Of a DNA stretch of 64,000 nt, positions 1-11,319 are shown piece after piece; position 1 is the first letter of the stretch, and the number at the start of each line of letters is the position of its first letter. This stretch comes from Artemisia argyi. Lineage: Eukaryota > Streptophyta > Magnoliopsida > Asterales > Asteraceae. The position numbers and the translations under genes were made by a program. A model generated the notes under the pieces. That model made no database searches, was not told the origin of the DNA, and saw only the letters and a list, made by a program, of their open reading frames with translations. Where the stretch lies: contig CM060703.1 of assembly GCA_030686995.1 (NCBI GenBank), positions 120,014,861 through 120,078,860 of the forward strand, written 5' to 3'.

Positions 1-889
1 CTCCTAACATGGGATCACTAGAATTCGCTCATGCATTAAATACAATCATAAAAACCTAGTACACATCGGTTCATGTTTCTTAAGACGTTCAAGCAAGTTA
101 CACAATGGAGATCTGCCAGTTTTCTTAAGCCTAACATTGAAATCATTCATCCATTACAACTATAAACAAGCAATCAACCTATAATTAACATCTAGGTTTC
201 ATTACATCTAAGCAAACACATGAAAGATCTAGCCTAGCATGTCAAAATCAAGACAAGCATAAGATATATTCAAACAACACACAGACATATTAAATGAATT
301 GAAAGAGGACTTATCTTAATTGAACATGAAAGGTTTCAAGCGGTGAAAACCCTTGAAAATTCTGTTACAAACGACCTAGGGTTTATTAGGTTCGACCCTA
401 GTATGCTCCACACAAGTTCCTCCTTTAATGAATGAAAAATAGAAAAGTATATATAGATTTTGTAAGGTGACGACGTCAAGAGTAAATGTCTGACGCCGAC
501 ATCTCGCCGCCAATAAAGTTCTCGGACTGCCTAGATCTGGGTTTGATGCCGTCACGTGTAATCCATCTTCAGGCCTTCACCAAAATAATTCTTGACGCCC
601 TTCTCTTGACGCCTTCAGGTTTTCTCTGGGTCGTCATGCAATTTACTCCTGATGCCGTCATCTTTCCCTTCTTGACTCCGTCAGGTACTGTTCCCAGCAT
701 GGAAAATTAAGTCTTTGCTGTTTTCTTCACTTTTATGCTCCAAAAACGTCCAAAATGCTTCCTTTTCTCGAATTCACTCCCAAATTACCTAAAATCACAA
801 AAGGAACGATTTAGGGCAATACTTGATAAAATAAATTCAATTCCGGGCTTAAATGACCCCCAAAAAATGGTTCATTTTTCGCCTCATCA
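1..889 (-). mobile_element. Family-B gypsy LTR, distal part (cut by window edge)
   Basis: This stretch is colinear with 53571-54459 and 59901-60790, the two LTRs of the family-B element, so it is the same LTR in the same orientation with its first ~530 bases outside the window. It ends in the LTR terminus GCCTCATCA. It keeps the TATA-like GTATATATAG (447-456) and degraded TGACG-palindrome repeats at 468-478, 491-501 and 544-554. The DNA right of 889 is Tekay-like LTR sequence, so this copy inserted into that LTR. Whether it is a solo LTR or the end of a full element cannot be seen here. Confidence 0.85.
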
Positions 890-1444
890 TTGGGATTGAC
901 GAATCCCATTTGTGTTGACTAAGTTCAAACAAATGCGTTAATATTTGAAACATAGGTATGACGGCAAAGTACCTACCAGGATAACTCCGCCGATTGATAT
1001 TGGTACACGTTAACGTTTTGGTGTCATAAGCTTAGTGTGATAATAATAACTGTTTTGTTTTCCAATCATGAGCATGAGTCTAATTAACTCATACTACCAA
1101 CATATTGTGTTCAACCATTAAACAAACTCTATGAATATCACTCAACCTTTGTGTTAACCTTTTAAGTGTGTATTTCAGGTCCATGATGATTAAGGATGGC
1201 ACGGAAGGGCACGGATATTCAAGAGGGCTATAAATTTTATTATCATTCGAAAACTCATCTAATGTAATTTGTAAACATGAAACCATCTGGGACCTCATTT
1301 TGTAATCTCTGATATTTATATAACTTGAATGATAAATCTTTTAAAATGACTCAATTAGAGATCGTTTTCTATTATTATGATTGTTGTGCCATCGAGTAAC
1401 ACCCAGTTTGAATTTCGCTGCATCATTGAATTAGGGGTGTTACA
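890..1444 (+). mobile_element. Tekay-like gypsy LTR fragment
   Basis: This matches the reverse complement of the left ends of the two Tekay-like LTRs (30529-31090 and 36415-36980) over its whole length. Shared landmarks include the ATCAATCGG and GGTAGGTACTTTGCC stretches and the terminal GGGTGTTACA. The left side is cut by the family-B LTR. The right end at 1444 abuts family-A LTR sequence, so this LTR was itself inserted into family A. The orientation is opposite to the copy at 30529-39844. Confidence 0.85.
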
Positions 1445-2639
1445 GATAGGCTAAGCACTTTGCTGACTCTGCTCAGCTTATCAAATCACCCCTTCTGAAT
1501 AAGCTCAGCTTATTGAATAAGCTGAGCTTTGACTTCAGTTGACTTTTTATGAGATATGAATAATGGAACAAAATTAATCCTAATAACCACTCACAACAAG
1601 CTATAGTGAGCTTATATGAGCTTTTGGAACTGAAAACAAAGCTTATTAAAGCTTATAAATGAAATGAAAATTGTTTTTGGATTTTTAAAGGATTTATCTG
1701 ATTTTTTTGTATTTTTAATATAAGACAAACAATAATTAGAAACAAACTTTTAACAGCTAATTATGATTATTAATAGCTAAATTAACAGTAAATAAGCATA
1801 AATCAAACTAAATAGGAATTAAAGTCAATAAGCTAAATTTGCAATAAACTAAAATTTTATTAAACTGAAAATTGAGTACAATAATAAAAATGATTACAAA
1901 GAATTTTAAAAGTAGAATTGTAAGCTACTATTACATAAAACCTAAACACTCCAACTGTGATATGAGGGGGTATTTTAAATGGGGTTTGTTGACCGGGTTT
2001 ATTGGTTGACTTGGGTAAATTTTGGGTTTGACCAGGTATAGGGATGTGGATCGGGTAAGGTGAAAGGTGGTGGGCTGTGATATGTTTTTGTGCTTTGGCA
2101 AATTGTGGGTTTAGTATTAGGTTCCAGTTGTAAAGTTTTTACAATTTAGGCTTAGTAAAAATTGACAAGGACCAATGTTGTATAATCTTAAAATTCGAGG
2201 GCCAACTCTGCAAATCTTCAAAAATACAATCCAAGGGCTAATTTTGAAATTCTCTGATTCATGTAGGACCAAGTTTGATTTTTCTTCAATAATTTCTTTA
2301 AGGGACCAAAATTGTCAATATCTGAAAGCTGAAGGACTGAAGTTGCCAATTTCACCAAACTTTGACCAAGGACTTTTCTTGTAACTTTATGAATCTCTGA
2401 GGACTTTTATTGACATTTTGAGCTTTCTTTGATCATTAGGCTTCCCCGGCTCCGGCTTTTGACCTTTTCCATTCTCGTGCTCGTTTTTGTCGGTTTTGCT
2501 TTGTTTTTGTCCATTTTTCACATATTCGTACCTTCACATACACAAATACAAAAACACACATTTTCTTGGCATATTTGGTTAGTATTTGGTGTATTTGGTC
2601 TGATTTTGGGTCTAAAAAGGATATTTGAATAAGCACACA
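1445..2639 (-). mobile_element. Family-A (Athila-like) LTR fragment
   Basis: The right terminus (GAATAAGCACACA, 2627-2639) matches the right end of the family-A 3' LTR (28517-28528). The GTGCTCGTTTTTGTC stretch and the degenerate GGTCC repeat block (about 2170-2400) also recur in family-A LTRs. It directly abuts the Copia third ORF at 2640, so family A inserted into that ORF. The left part is missing because of the Tekay-like insertion. No gene lies in it. Confidence 0.7.
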
Positions 2640-5600
2640 TTAAGTAAAAATATCCTCTCTGTCAAAATAGTACAACATCTGTTGAAGTCTAATAAATCTA
2701 GATGTCTTCCCTTCAGATCTTTTGACATCATGAAATGTTCCAACAGTGTTTAGATATCCAGTAGTTACTTGAATAATTGGATATTTGATTCCCATTGTTT
2801 CAGCATCAACGACCTCAGGTTCTTCCCTCTTAGCAACCATAGTTAGAACCTGCATTTGTTGTTTTAGATGCTCAGGAGGAATATGTTCAAAATCATCCAC
2901 ATACTCATCATCATCTTCAGATTCAGAGTTGCTCTGCACTGCTACATTCTGCTTTTTCCTAGTAAAGGTTTTCTTCCTTATACTTTTTCTTTTTGTACCT
3001 CTGCTAGAAGAAGTCTTTTCTTCTTCAATAGCCTCTGCCTCTTTAAACTCAGCTTCACTAACTTTCTCAGGTACCAACTTTTTGTTCATTTGAGCAAAAT
3101 GTTCTTGATCTCTTGCACAACCCATAGGAAAGAAGGTATTCATTTCCTTTTTAGCCTTTTGATACAAATTAAAAACCTCTTGATCTGTCTTGTGTTTCAA
3201 TTGTACCAGTTTCCATCCCTTCTTGTTTTTCAGGTATCTCTCATGCTCTCTCCTTTGTTGAAGTGGAGTTGGTCCTCTGAGAACTTTCTTCTTCCTTCTT
3301 ACAGCAGCAGCTTCTTTCTTTTTCCTTGCTGTGAATTCTTTCATCCAAGCTGCAACATCAAATTCTGGAACTTTGTGTTCTTCAATTTAAACTAACTTGT
3401 AGAATTCAATGTCAGCATCCATTCTTATTTTCTCATCAACACATTCCTCATACCTCTTCATATCATCAGCTTCCTTATCAGCCTTTTCTTTTTGTTATTG
3501 TAGTAGTTGTTGCTCAGCAATATCTTTGTGCTCTTGTTCTTTTCTTGCAACAGCTGAATAATGCTCAATTTGTAACTCTTTAGGCCAATAATGAAAAGGA
3601 GTCTAGGAGTAATCTATTTCATCATCATCAGAATCTAGCATAGGTTCTTTAGTAACCTTTCCCTTCCCTTTCTCAGTAGCAGTAAATGATGAAATTGAAC
3701 TTGTATGTCTTTTTGAAGCAGCAGGTTCTCTGATTACTACTCCCTTTACAGGTACTCTTGGTAATGGAGATGTTATAGTGGATGTTGGTTGTTGTGGTTG
3801 TAATTGACTTGGTTGTGTTGATTGTTGTGTTGTTAGTTGAGATTGTGATTTAGGTTGAACATCTGTTGTCTTCTTGCTTAACAACACCATGGCCTCAGCA
3901 GCAGCTTTGTCACTAGATCCAGTAGTAGAACCTTGTACATCAGCAAAATTGAGATTCGCACTAGCAGCAGTATCAGAAACATGTTCATGAGCTGCAGAAT
4001 CCTGAGCAGTAGAATTTTGTGCAGCAGCAGAGTCACTTGTCTTGTCAGTAGCAGCAGCAGTATCCATATCCTTAGCCACAGAATCATCCAGACTTTTCAA
4101 TGCTTCACCCATCAACCCTGTAGCCTTTACTAATTGCTCAGGCCCCATAGTTTTAAGTTTTTCCACCACATTCTCTTGAACACAAACCAAATCTTCCATT
4201 ACAGCTTCATTACCCTGCTTGTCTGTAACCACAAAACCATCCATATCTTGAGGACTTTCAACCTCCATTTCATCATTCAATGTAACCTCCCCTAAAACCA
4301 TACCAGTATCCACATCAAACCCACCATCCTATTTCACCAAATTAGCCTCCCCGGAACCCATTTCCTCATTCTGTTCTTCATTCCTCCCCTGTTTGGAAGC
4401 ATCCTCTTCCAAAGTGACAGAATGCTCAGGAGAACTGACCACTTGAGATGTACCCACTTTCTTCAATCTTCTTAAGGAGTTTGAAGATCTTGATTTCTTT
4501 AAAGTCTTTATCTTTCTCTGCAACTTTGTAATCTTTTTAGCTTGTTCATTAGAAAGAGTTTGAAAACCAAGAATCTTATCCTCCAAAGTTTCACACTTAA
4601 GCTCCAGGTTGGTACATGTAGCCATCAATTTCTTTAAAAGTCTCATACTAGTCTCATCACTTCGATTTGTGTGACCTGGTCCGAGAGGTGAATCATTGAC
4701 ATTGTCATTTTGTACATTATCATCCATCAATTCATTTTTCACTGATCTATCCTAATCACTTCGACCTGTGTAACTTGGTCCAAGAGGTGAATCTTGGGAC
4801 TTAAACTCAGTATCAAACCTAGTTTGATCATCTGAGCCCCCTGTATTTGCCATGTGGCTAGGGTTACCATCATTGGATTCAGATTCATCAGAACCCTCCT
4901 CACTAGATGTTTCCTTGCTTTGGGTGTTACTTATGTTATCACTGTCCTGCTCTACTGCTAAGCTAGTAGCAGTAGTGACAACCCTTGCCAACATGTCCTC
5001 TCCATCACCTAGGACAGCCTCATCTGGTACATCCATCCTAACACTAGCATGAGGTAGCTCAGTGTTCTTGTTGGCTTTCCTACAGGTGTAGAGTATTCTT
5101 GGTTGTATGACAGATGCAGTAAAATTGGGTGTGTGATGGGAATCAGTGGGAGTTCCTGATCCTTCACCCTGAGTATTTTGCACAATTTGCACCATATAAG
5201 GTGTAAGTGATTTAAGTGTGCCTGAAAATCCTTTTCCATTTTTAAGTAAGAAAGTAAACATTTTAGGAACCAACTTAGGATATTCATAAGTGGCTTTATC
5301 TGTTCTTACTTTTGAAATTTGGTTTTCTACAAAGAGTTGAATAAATCTTGGATAAAGTAAGTATGGACCAGACTCTTTCATACTTTTAGCAATCCCTTCC
5401 AAAATCATGTTTGAAATATTAAATGGGTCTCCTTTACTCAGGAATATCATAGCAGATGCTATGGTAGCACTAAACTCATTCCACCAAGAAGTTTTTGAAC
5501 TCAAACAATGAAGAAGATTATGAACCAAAAAATTTATATTGAGAATAGAGAAGCCCTTTTTGAAATTTTAAACCAGAATGTTGGCCCACATATCCCAAGT

Positions 5601-5889
5601 CTTTTAAACCTTCAAAAATGGCAGAGTTAGCAAGACACTTAGTCTCTGTGTCATCATCAAAGAGAAGAAGTTCTCTTATAGAGGATTCAGTGACAAGTAC
5701 TTGTTGACCATCTACCATGACCTTAATATGTTTTTCCCCATTCCTAGTTTTGACTTTTGCAGTAAGCCAAAATTGTTTGATGTAGGAAATATATATAGTA
5801 GGATTCACAGTTAATGCATACCTAAGAGAAGTAGCATTTAAGAACTTAACGACATATGTGAAGCCTTCAGGAACCATCTTGTCATCCAA
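2640..5889 (-). pseudogene. Third ORF of a SIRE-type Copia element, broken
   Basis: About 1,080 codons, colinear with the Copia third ORF at 52258-62632. Shared motifs include ALTVNPTI, an FW pair, LLHCLSSKTSW and LLYPRFIQ near the N-terminus. A lysine-rich coiled coil follows (about 4690-4450), then a Ser/Ala/Gln-rich linker. A basic stretch (about 3340-3240) precedes the C-terminal FDRED motif. The first ~120 codons are in one frame. A frameshift near 5520 moves to a second frame, kept to 2640 with stops at 4752, 4329, 3603, 3495 and 3387. The C-terminus is cut by the family-A LTR. Plant annotations often call this protein env-like or longin-like. I see no signal peptide, membrane segment or Env motif, so function is unknown. 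No LTR or pol of this Copia copy is recognisable to the right. Confidence 0.75.
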
Positions 5890-6381
5890 TAAAGCAACAT
5901 TATTATGACTTTCTGCCTAGGTGCGTGTTGATTCCATGAATTAGGGTTTGGAGAATTGGGGATTTTTGACTTTGAGAATAATAAAGTGTTAGGGTTTGTG
6001 GAAACTTCAGTTTGGAGCGCGTAAAAACCAATTGTGAGATCCAATTAGGTATTTAAACATGTTTGAAAAAGTTACAGAACCACCCTCACACTTTCAACCA
6101 TAGCAGCTGAACCCTGTATATCAGCAGAACCAGCAGCAGGGTATTATAACTAGCAGCAGAATAATTTTTCTAGCAGCAGAGTTGACTATTATTAAGATAT
6201 TCTTGGTCAAAAAGTCAAAAGTCAAAGAGATGTTCGTCATTAATGCCCGGTTATCACCAGCCAAGCCAAGCATTCACTCCATGATCAATATAAAAAGGGA
6301 TCTAATCTTTCCCTAATTTATCAATCAAAAACCCTAATTTTTTCCAAAATTACCAATCAATCAAATAAAATCACAATCAAC
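5890..6381. promoter_or_regulatory. Divergent promoter region with CTGCTGCTAG repeats
   Basis: This gap separates the minus-strand Copia third ORF from the plus-strand gene at 6382. A TATAAAAAGG box at 6289-6298 lies about 90 bases before the plus-strand ATG. On the minus strand TTTAAATA (6050-6057) is a weaker TATA-like candidate, about 160 bases before the third ORF. Between them (about 6110-6195) the minus strand repeats TCTGCTGCTAG-like units at least four times. That is reminiscent of the GGTACTGCTAGTT repeats in the other Copia copy. Promoter function is inferred from position and motif only. Confidence 0.45.
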
Positions 6382-6933
6382 ATGAAATGCAACCCAAAAA
6401 TAATCAACATATCGTCTGACTCATCATCCGATGAATATTTGGATTCCACTCCATTCCCTCCTTATGTTCCACCATTCCGTCCTCCCCGTAATGGACACAG
6501 AACCAAAGAGCAGGCTCGAAAAAGAAAACATGACCTCAGTGTTTTCAAGGATCTTTTGAACCTCTCTCAAACTCGAAGCACTTCAAAGGGGAAAAGTGTG
6601 ATGACCACTAAATCTTCTGATGAAGAGGAAACAGAGGATCTTGCCAAGAAGCAATATATTGGTATGTCAAGCAAGGCCCCCATGTCTGCTGCTTCATCTG
6701 AATCTTCAGAGGATCCCAATCCATGGATCCCTATCCAACCACCTCCTAGAGAACTCATATCACCATTCCTCTGTACATCATCAGATGAAGACGAACTATA
6801 AAGCAATCCTCCTTCAACACCTGAGAGACCTCAAGTATCATGACCAAGACCACCAGCAAGAATAAGAAGGTCAAATCCTCCTCTCCCAAAGTCAAGAGAA
6901 GTGGTTATTGGTCTACCATGTCCTAGACGTTGA
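6382..6933 (+). pseudogene. Unknown Ser/Pro-rich acidic protein gene, antisense to the Copia ORF
   Basis: I do not recognise this gene. From ATG 6382 the frame runs 139 codons to TAA 6799. It then continues in the same frame past a second stop (TGA 6841) to a natural-looking end at TGA 6931. The full product would be about 183 codons with two nonsense changes. The N-terminus carries KIINISSDSSSDE, a hydrophobic core plus acidic serine tail typical of SUMO-interaction motifs. A proline-rich patch, a basic KRKHD patch and further SSDEDEL acidic clusters follow. A TATA box sits at 6289. It diverges from the Copia third ORF. It may be an antisense ORF of that retroelement or an unrelated captured gene. 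Kept as a pseudogene because of the stops. Confidence 0.45.
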
Positions 6934-7430
6934 TGTAATCTTTGGTAGTAATCTTTTCATGTAATCAATCTCTTATAATCTTTGGTAGTCTCTTGTGATT
7001 GTGAAAAACGTTTGTAATCTTTTGGCATCACCTTGAATGAATGAAGTTGTACTGTTCTTGTTTCATTATTCTCTTCTAAAAACAGCAACAATCATCAATT
7101 TGAACTTATCCTGAAAAATGTTAGTCCAAAACCACAAAACACACAGCGTAGTTTATTAGACTCCTTGGACCGTTTTGAGCATCTAGAGTTAAACAATAAC
7201 AATGATAATAAACATGTACACGCAGCGGGATTAAAACAAATCAAAGTTATTGCAACAAGGTTTTTCCCAATCACCTCCAATTATTATTTGATCAGAATAA
7301 CAACGTGTTACCTAACTGTAACAGGGATCAGAGACACCTCAGATCTTGAAGGATACGAACAATTCTAACGAGTTCTAGGCATTTATAGTTTACACGCCCT
7401 AGAACACACACACACACACTGACCCATTAG
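6934..7430. other. Intergenic stretch, no gene seen
   Basis: AT-rich sequence follows the 6382 gene, with repeated GTAATCTTTGGTAGT-like units (about 6934-6995) that look like a 3' untranslated region. A short (AC)n run lies near 7409-7420. The Copia sequence must end somewhere here because no pol or LTR is visible further right, but I cannot place the junction. Confidence 0.4.
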
Positions 7431-7868
7431 TCATGCTTTCCTATCCTTACTTAAATTGTTGTTTACCGTGATTCCTAGAGCATAAGTAGTGAAACACTTG
7501 GTCATTCTGGGTCCTATTGTACGCCTATCATATCCACCGCACTCTGACCCAGTATTGTCGTAGACCATGACATAGTAGTCATCCTTTCCTATCCTCAAAA
7601 AATGCATTGTTGTGGCGCTTGGAGGAATATTTGATGCCACAAATGCAGACCACTCACTGTCACAAAGCACCCATTTGTTGTTTTTGTTTTGAAGCTTTGT
7701 TTTGTAACGGTACTTGTCAGTACCATTCAGATAAAGCATGTCACTCTGTCCCTTCATGTAGTCTATAAAAACGTCTAGCAAAATCTGTTTTGAAAATTGT
7801 AATGCATACCTCAGTTTCCTATTTTTATTAAAACATGGTATAAGTTTTGACAAAATTGTATGCAACAT
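7431..7868 (-). CDS. B3-like DNA-binding domain exon (gene fragment)
   Basis: A 145-codon frame whose central part has the layout of a plant B3 pseudobarrel domain. It runs LPxVF-like start (LLDVFIDYM), then a KYRYKTKL strand, NNKWVLCDSEWSAFV, then an SATTMHFLR strand and DDYYVMVYD. B3 domains bind DNA in plant transcription factors. The exon probably starts at an acceptor at 7819-7820, because frame content becomes convincing only from KLRYAL onward. A GTAAG donor at 7891-7887 suggests an upstream exon (7945-7892), but its phase does not match, so that model is weak. The C-terminus may continue beyond a GTAAGG near 7443. It sits 1.4 kb from a helicase relic on the same strand and could be Helitron cargo. 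Confidence 0.45.
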   Translation of the reverse strand: MLHTILSKLIPCFNKNRKLRYALQFSKQILLDVFIDYMKGQSDMLYLNGTDKYRYKTKLQNKNNKWVLCDSEWSAFVASNIPPSATTMHFLRIGKDDYYVMVYDNTGSECGGYDRRTIGPRMTKCFTTYALGITVNNNLSKDRKA

Positions 7869-9225
7869 ATGTACGTTAACATAATTCTTACCTGCTCAGT
7901 TTCTTCTTTGTCTCTCATATACTGGAACAGGAATTGTTGAGCCATCCTGTTTGAATTTTGTTAAGAATGTAACGATGTTTAAAATATATATTTTGTAAAT
8001 ATTTTCATTAAATTTGAGTAAAATAGTTCAATAAGTGTACACATAACTCGTCAATGTCAGCTTATTTATAAATTTACCATAACATAAGTAAAGCATTGCC
8101 ATATGAAACTTAAACATGACTATAACCAATTCATTAACCTGAATGTATCTTTAACTAATTAGTGGTATAATTCTTTTAGAGTTAACTATGTTAAGAACAT
8201 GTGTAATTGCTAATCAAGACCATTGAAACAGGGCAGGTGTATTTAAACATTATCAAATTTCTTTTATTAACATGTATCACGAGCTATTTCGAAGCAATAA
8301 CATTTTCACATACAAGATGCTGTGAGAAGGTTTATTCCATGGAAAATTATCATGACATCAATAGAGTTGTCAAAACGGATATTATTTAAAACTATGGGTT
8401 ATTTTTTCAGGCTCTAAAGAAAATAGTTAATGCGTTCCTAGCACGCTGTCAAACTCTTATGTACACTGCTACATTTACCAAGTTTAAAAATAAAAGTCTT
8501 TAGTTTTGAATATCATATATCAGACAATATGTTGCAGTCTTAATAATTAAGCTCTTGCTTTTCTTAATGATCCTCCCACTATAAACACTATCATGGAACA
8601 TGTTAGTTTAAGCAAGTTGAATTGCACTATCAAACAACTGGTTTGGATAACCTATAATCACAATACCTTGTCAAAAACATTGTATACAATCAAGTAAGTC
8701 AAATCACAAATAATGGGGAGGGTTCGCAACATCAAAGAGGTAGTTATTATGATAGGTCATTCGCATATTATTATCATCTATATGATAGAACACCTAAACA
8801 TGATTATAATTGTTTGGCTAACAAAAGAGGAACTTATGCCTAATTCAAAGTAAGCAAAACTAAAAATTGGTAAAGATATTGCAATGGTAATATCTACATA
8901 ATGATAACAAATCAATGCCAGAGATTACCTTTGGGTTTTTGTATGATCGTGATTTGGTTCTTCAATTTTTTGAAGGAAAAGACTTTGAGAGTCGCTAGAT
9001 GATTGATTGACTTGAATGTGATCGATTTTGGTTTGCATGTTTTATACTTAAAAGAGTCCGACTTATGAATGAATTTGACCTTTTTTTTCTTTTGTATTTT
9101 CATTTAAAAAACATAATAATAATAAAAATGTTAATCATAATATTTGTTTTTTTATATTTGTTTATACATTAAAAAAATGATATACATATTTCCTTCAAAC
9201 ACGCTAAAACATAAAAGTCTTTTTT
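7869..9225. other. AT-rich intergenic DNA, no gene seen
   Basis: Apart from a possible small upstream exon (7945-7892, minus) of the B3-like gene, I see no coding signal, RNA gene or clear repeat. Poly-T runs occur near 9081-9089 and 9220-9228. Confidence 0.4.
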
Positions 9226-9486
9226 TTATCTATTATATTCTGAATAAGGCCTATTTGTTCCATCTTCACCACAACATAAAATCTTCAATCCTTTCTTGCT
9301 TTTGACTCGTGAAATGGCTACACATATTTGCTCATGCGAAAATACTGGCCGTTGTAAAAATAAATCTACATTTGTTAAAGTTTGTCCTTGGCTTTTGTTA
9401 ATAATAATAGCAAAACAGATGGCCAAATAAAATTATCTTTGATTAAATTTGAAGGACATCTTATTATCAGACGGACTTGAGAGACC
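9226..9486 (-). pseudogene. Helitron/Pif1-type helicase, C-terminal relic
   Basis: The translation contains INKSQGQTL, RPVFSHEQICVAISRVKSKKGLKIL and an acidic tail in the arrangement of the C-terminal motifs of Pif1-like helicases carried by plant Helitrons. The helicase normally unwinds DNA during rolling-circle transposition. The frame extends upstream through SPSDNKMSFKFNQR but is broken by a TAA at about 9430. Only the last ~85 codons remain. The Rep domain and the rest of the helicase are absent. No Helitron 5' TC or 3' hairpin plus CTRR end could be placed confidently. Confidence 0.7.
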
Positions 9487-9551
9487 AGGGCACTATGAGG
9501 TATTTTCTACCAGGAAGGTACAATAGTCAGCTTAAGAGGTTGATATAAGTG

Positions 9552-9686
9552 ATGGAAGCACAGATCGTTAAGGATGAGCAGACAATATTGGAATGTAGAG
9601 AGGCAATTCATCAACGAAGAGAAAAAATATCGGGGTACCAAGAGGAGATAAACGATGTTAAAAAACAAATGGATTATTATAAATAA
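9552..9686 (+). CDS. Short coiled-coil ORF, uncertain
   Basis: A 44-codon frame (MEAQIVKDEQTILECR start, MDYYK end) rich in Glu, Lys, Gln and Ile with heptad-like spacing. It could be the last exon of a coiled-coil protein gene captured next to the helicase relic. No splice acceptor or promoter can be assigned. It may also be chance. Confidence 0.2.
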   Translation: MEAQIVKDEQTILECREAIHQRREKISGYQEEINDVKKQMDYYK

Positions 9687-10350
9687 TTGTTATTTTTTTT
9701 GTTTCGTCAATGGATTTATACTTATAATGTTATTTCAAATTTTTTTTAATTTGCCATATCAATCAAATATCATCATTAGCATTTGTTTTATATTTATTTT
9801 TGATTTTAAGATTAAAGGTCTCTGAAATATAATTATTGAATTTTTTAAACAATATCCATATGCATAGATTTGTAAAGCCTAGCTTGCTAGACATGATTAG
9901 GCAATGGAAATTAATACGTAAAAGCACAATATTTCCCCGGGCAAATGTCTTAATGGCATATTTGGTGGTTAGTAAACATTGGTGTAACTTTACAACATAC
10001 AATTAAAGTGTCCGTATGCAAAAAATAATGGAGTCAAGGTACAATCATAATTTGCAATACTTAATGTTAAAACCTGAATTTGTTAAATGTCATATAATGT
10101 GTGCAACATCGCCAACAACAAAATCAAATTTATATAATATGAAAACATAATCCAAATCGTTTCACATGGTTTACTCATCAGTTAACGCGACTTTTTAACA
10201 TAAACACAATAAAAATTCATGAAAATCTAAAGCTTCATATTATTCAAACATAAATAAAGATAGATGTTCTTATATAAAAAACAAATACTGTAAGTTCTAA
10301 AAACAAATAAATTAGAAAATATAAGACTTATGTAATCACTATGTTGTTTA
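9687..10350. other. AT-rich intergenic DNA, no gene seen
   Basis: This region holds no convincing coding frame or RNA gene. It forms the 3' flank of the minus-strand acidic gene ending at 10351. Confidence 0.4.
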
Positions 10351-10640
10351 TCAAAAATCGGCGTCACCACTGCTGTTATCAGTTGACTCATAATCGGTAG
10401 ATCCGTCATTAATAAAACTTGCTAAATCATCAGTTTCCGATGCAGAGCTTTTAGTATACGCATCAGAATCGACTTCCCAAGCTTCATCATTGATATAGTT
10501 AACACAAATATCTTTACCGTTGACTTTACCATTAATATCAACCATTTGATCCCGCACGTCATTGTCACCTATGTTATGATTATGTAATAATCCCCTAGCA
10601 TACTCATCATCTTCCTCAGTGTATGTGTATCCGTAATCAT
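10351..10640 (-). CDS. Acidic unknown gene, last exon (E)
   Basis: I do not recognise the family. The exon begins after a CATAG acceptor and encodes a very acidic segment, [14 protein letters not shown] followed by Ser/Asp-rich sequence ending GDADF and a TGA. Its first two bases complete the split codon left by exon D (phase 1), giving a smooth Asp across the junction, which supports the splice. The acceptor lies immediately downstream of a 117-bp AT microsatellite that now fills most of the intron. Confidence 0.5.
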
Positions 10641-10645
10641 CTATG

Positions 10646-10766
<121 letters not shown>

Positions 10767-10808
10767 CTTTGGATTGTTAACATTTATAAACTACATATAA
10801 AAACCAAC

Positions 10809-11061
10809 CTGTCGTGGTGTCTTCTACTTCATCAAGTATGGGATACTTAGGTTTATATTCGACCAAAGGATACCACAGTTCTTCTAGATCATTTATTTTA
10901 ACCCATACACAATCATAATCGTCTTCAAACATTGTTTTGTTTTCATCCATATCCTCATCCGTATCTTCATCTAGTAGCATAAATTTATGGTGTTTATATC
11001 CAGTAGTTCTATGAGACATATTCGATCATTTAAAATGGATCGATGCTTCATCATTAGACAG
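10809..11061 (-). CDS. Acidic unknown gene, exon D
   Basis: This exon starts after a TTCTCAG acceptor and encodes LSNDEASIHFK, an in-frame stop at 11028-11026, then MSHRTTGYKHHKFMLLDEDTD and a further acidic run with DEDMDENKT and DDYDCVWVKI. It ends at AG|GTTGGT (donor at 10808-10807). The length of 253 nt leaves phase 1, which matches exon E exactly. The internal stop means the copy is damaged or that translation starts at the following ATG (11019). Product unknown. The acidity suggests a nuclear protein. Confidence 0.45.
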
Positions 11062-11319
11062 CTGAGAATCAGAATTAAAAATTTAACATGTTATTTGAGA
11101 TGATATGTTGCTTATGCTAAAAAATAATGTGATGCAAAAATTTAAAGGCATACTGATATGTGTCGTTTTACACATATCTTTTCGTCCAATTTTCGAGTCA
11201 AAACAATCAAAAACACATCAAAATGGTCTAATAACATCACAAATATCCTTGGAGTATGTTTTTGTGTATTTCAGGTACAAAGGATTGAAAACAGACGAAA
11301 AACGGAGCAAATATGCAGA

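Noticed and set aside
2429..2632. 67-codon frame that looks like a membrane peptide
   Set aside because: It falls entirely in the family-A LTR tip and is not preserved as a frame in the related LTR end at 28320-28531.
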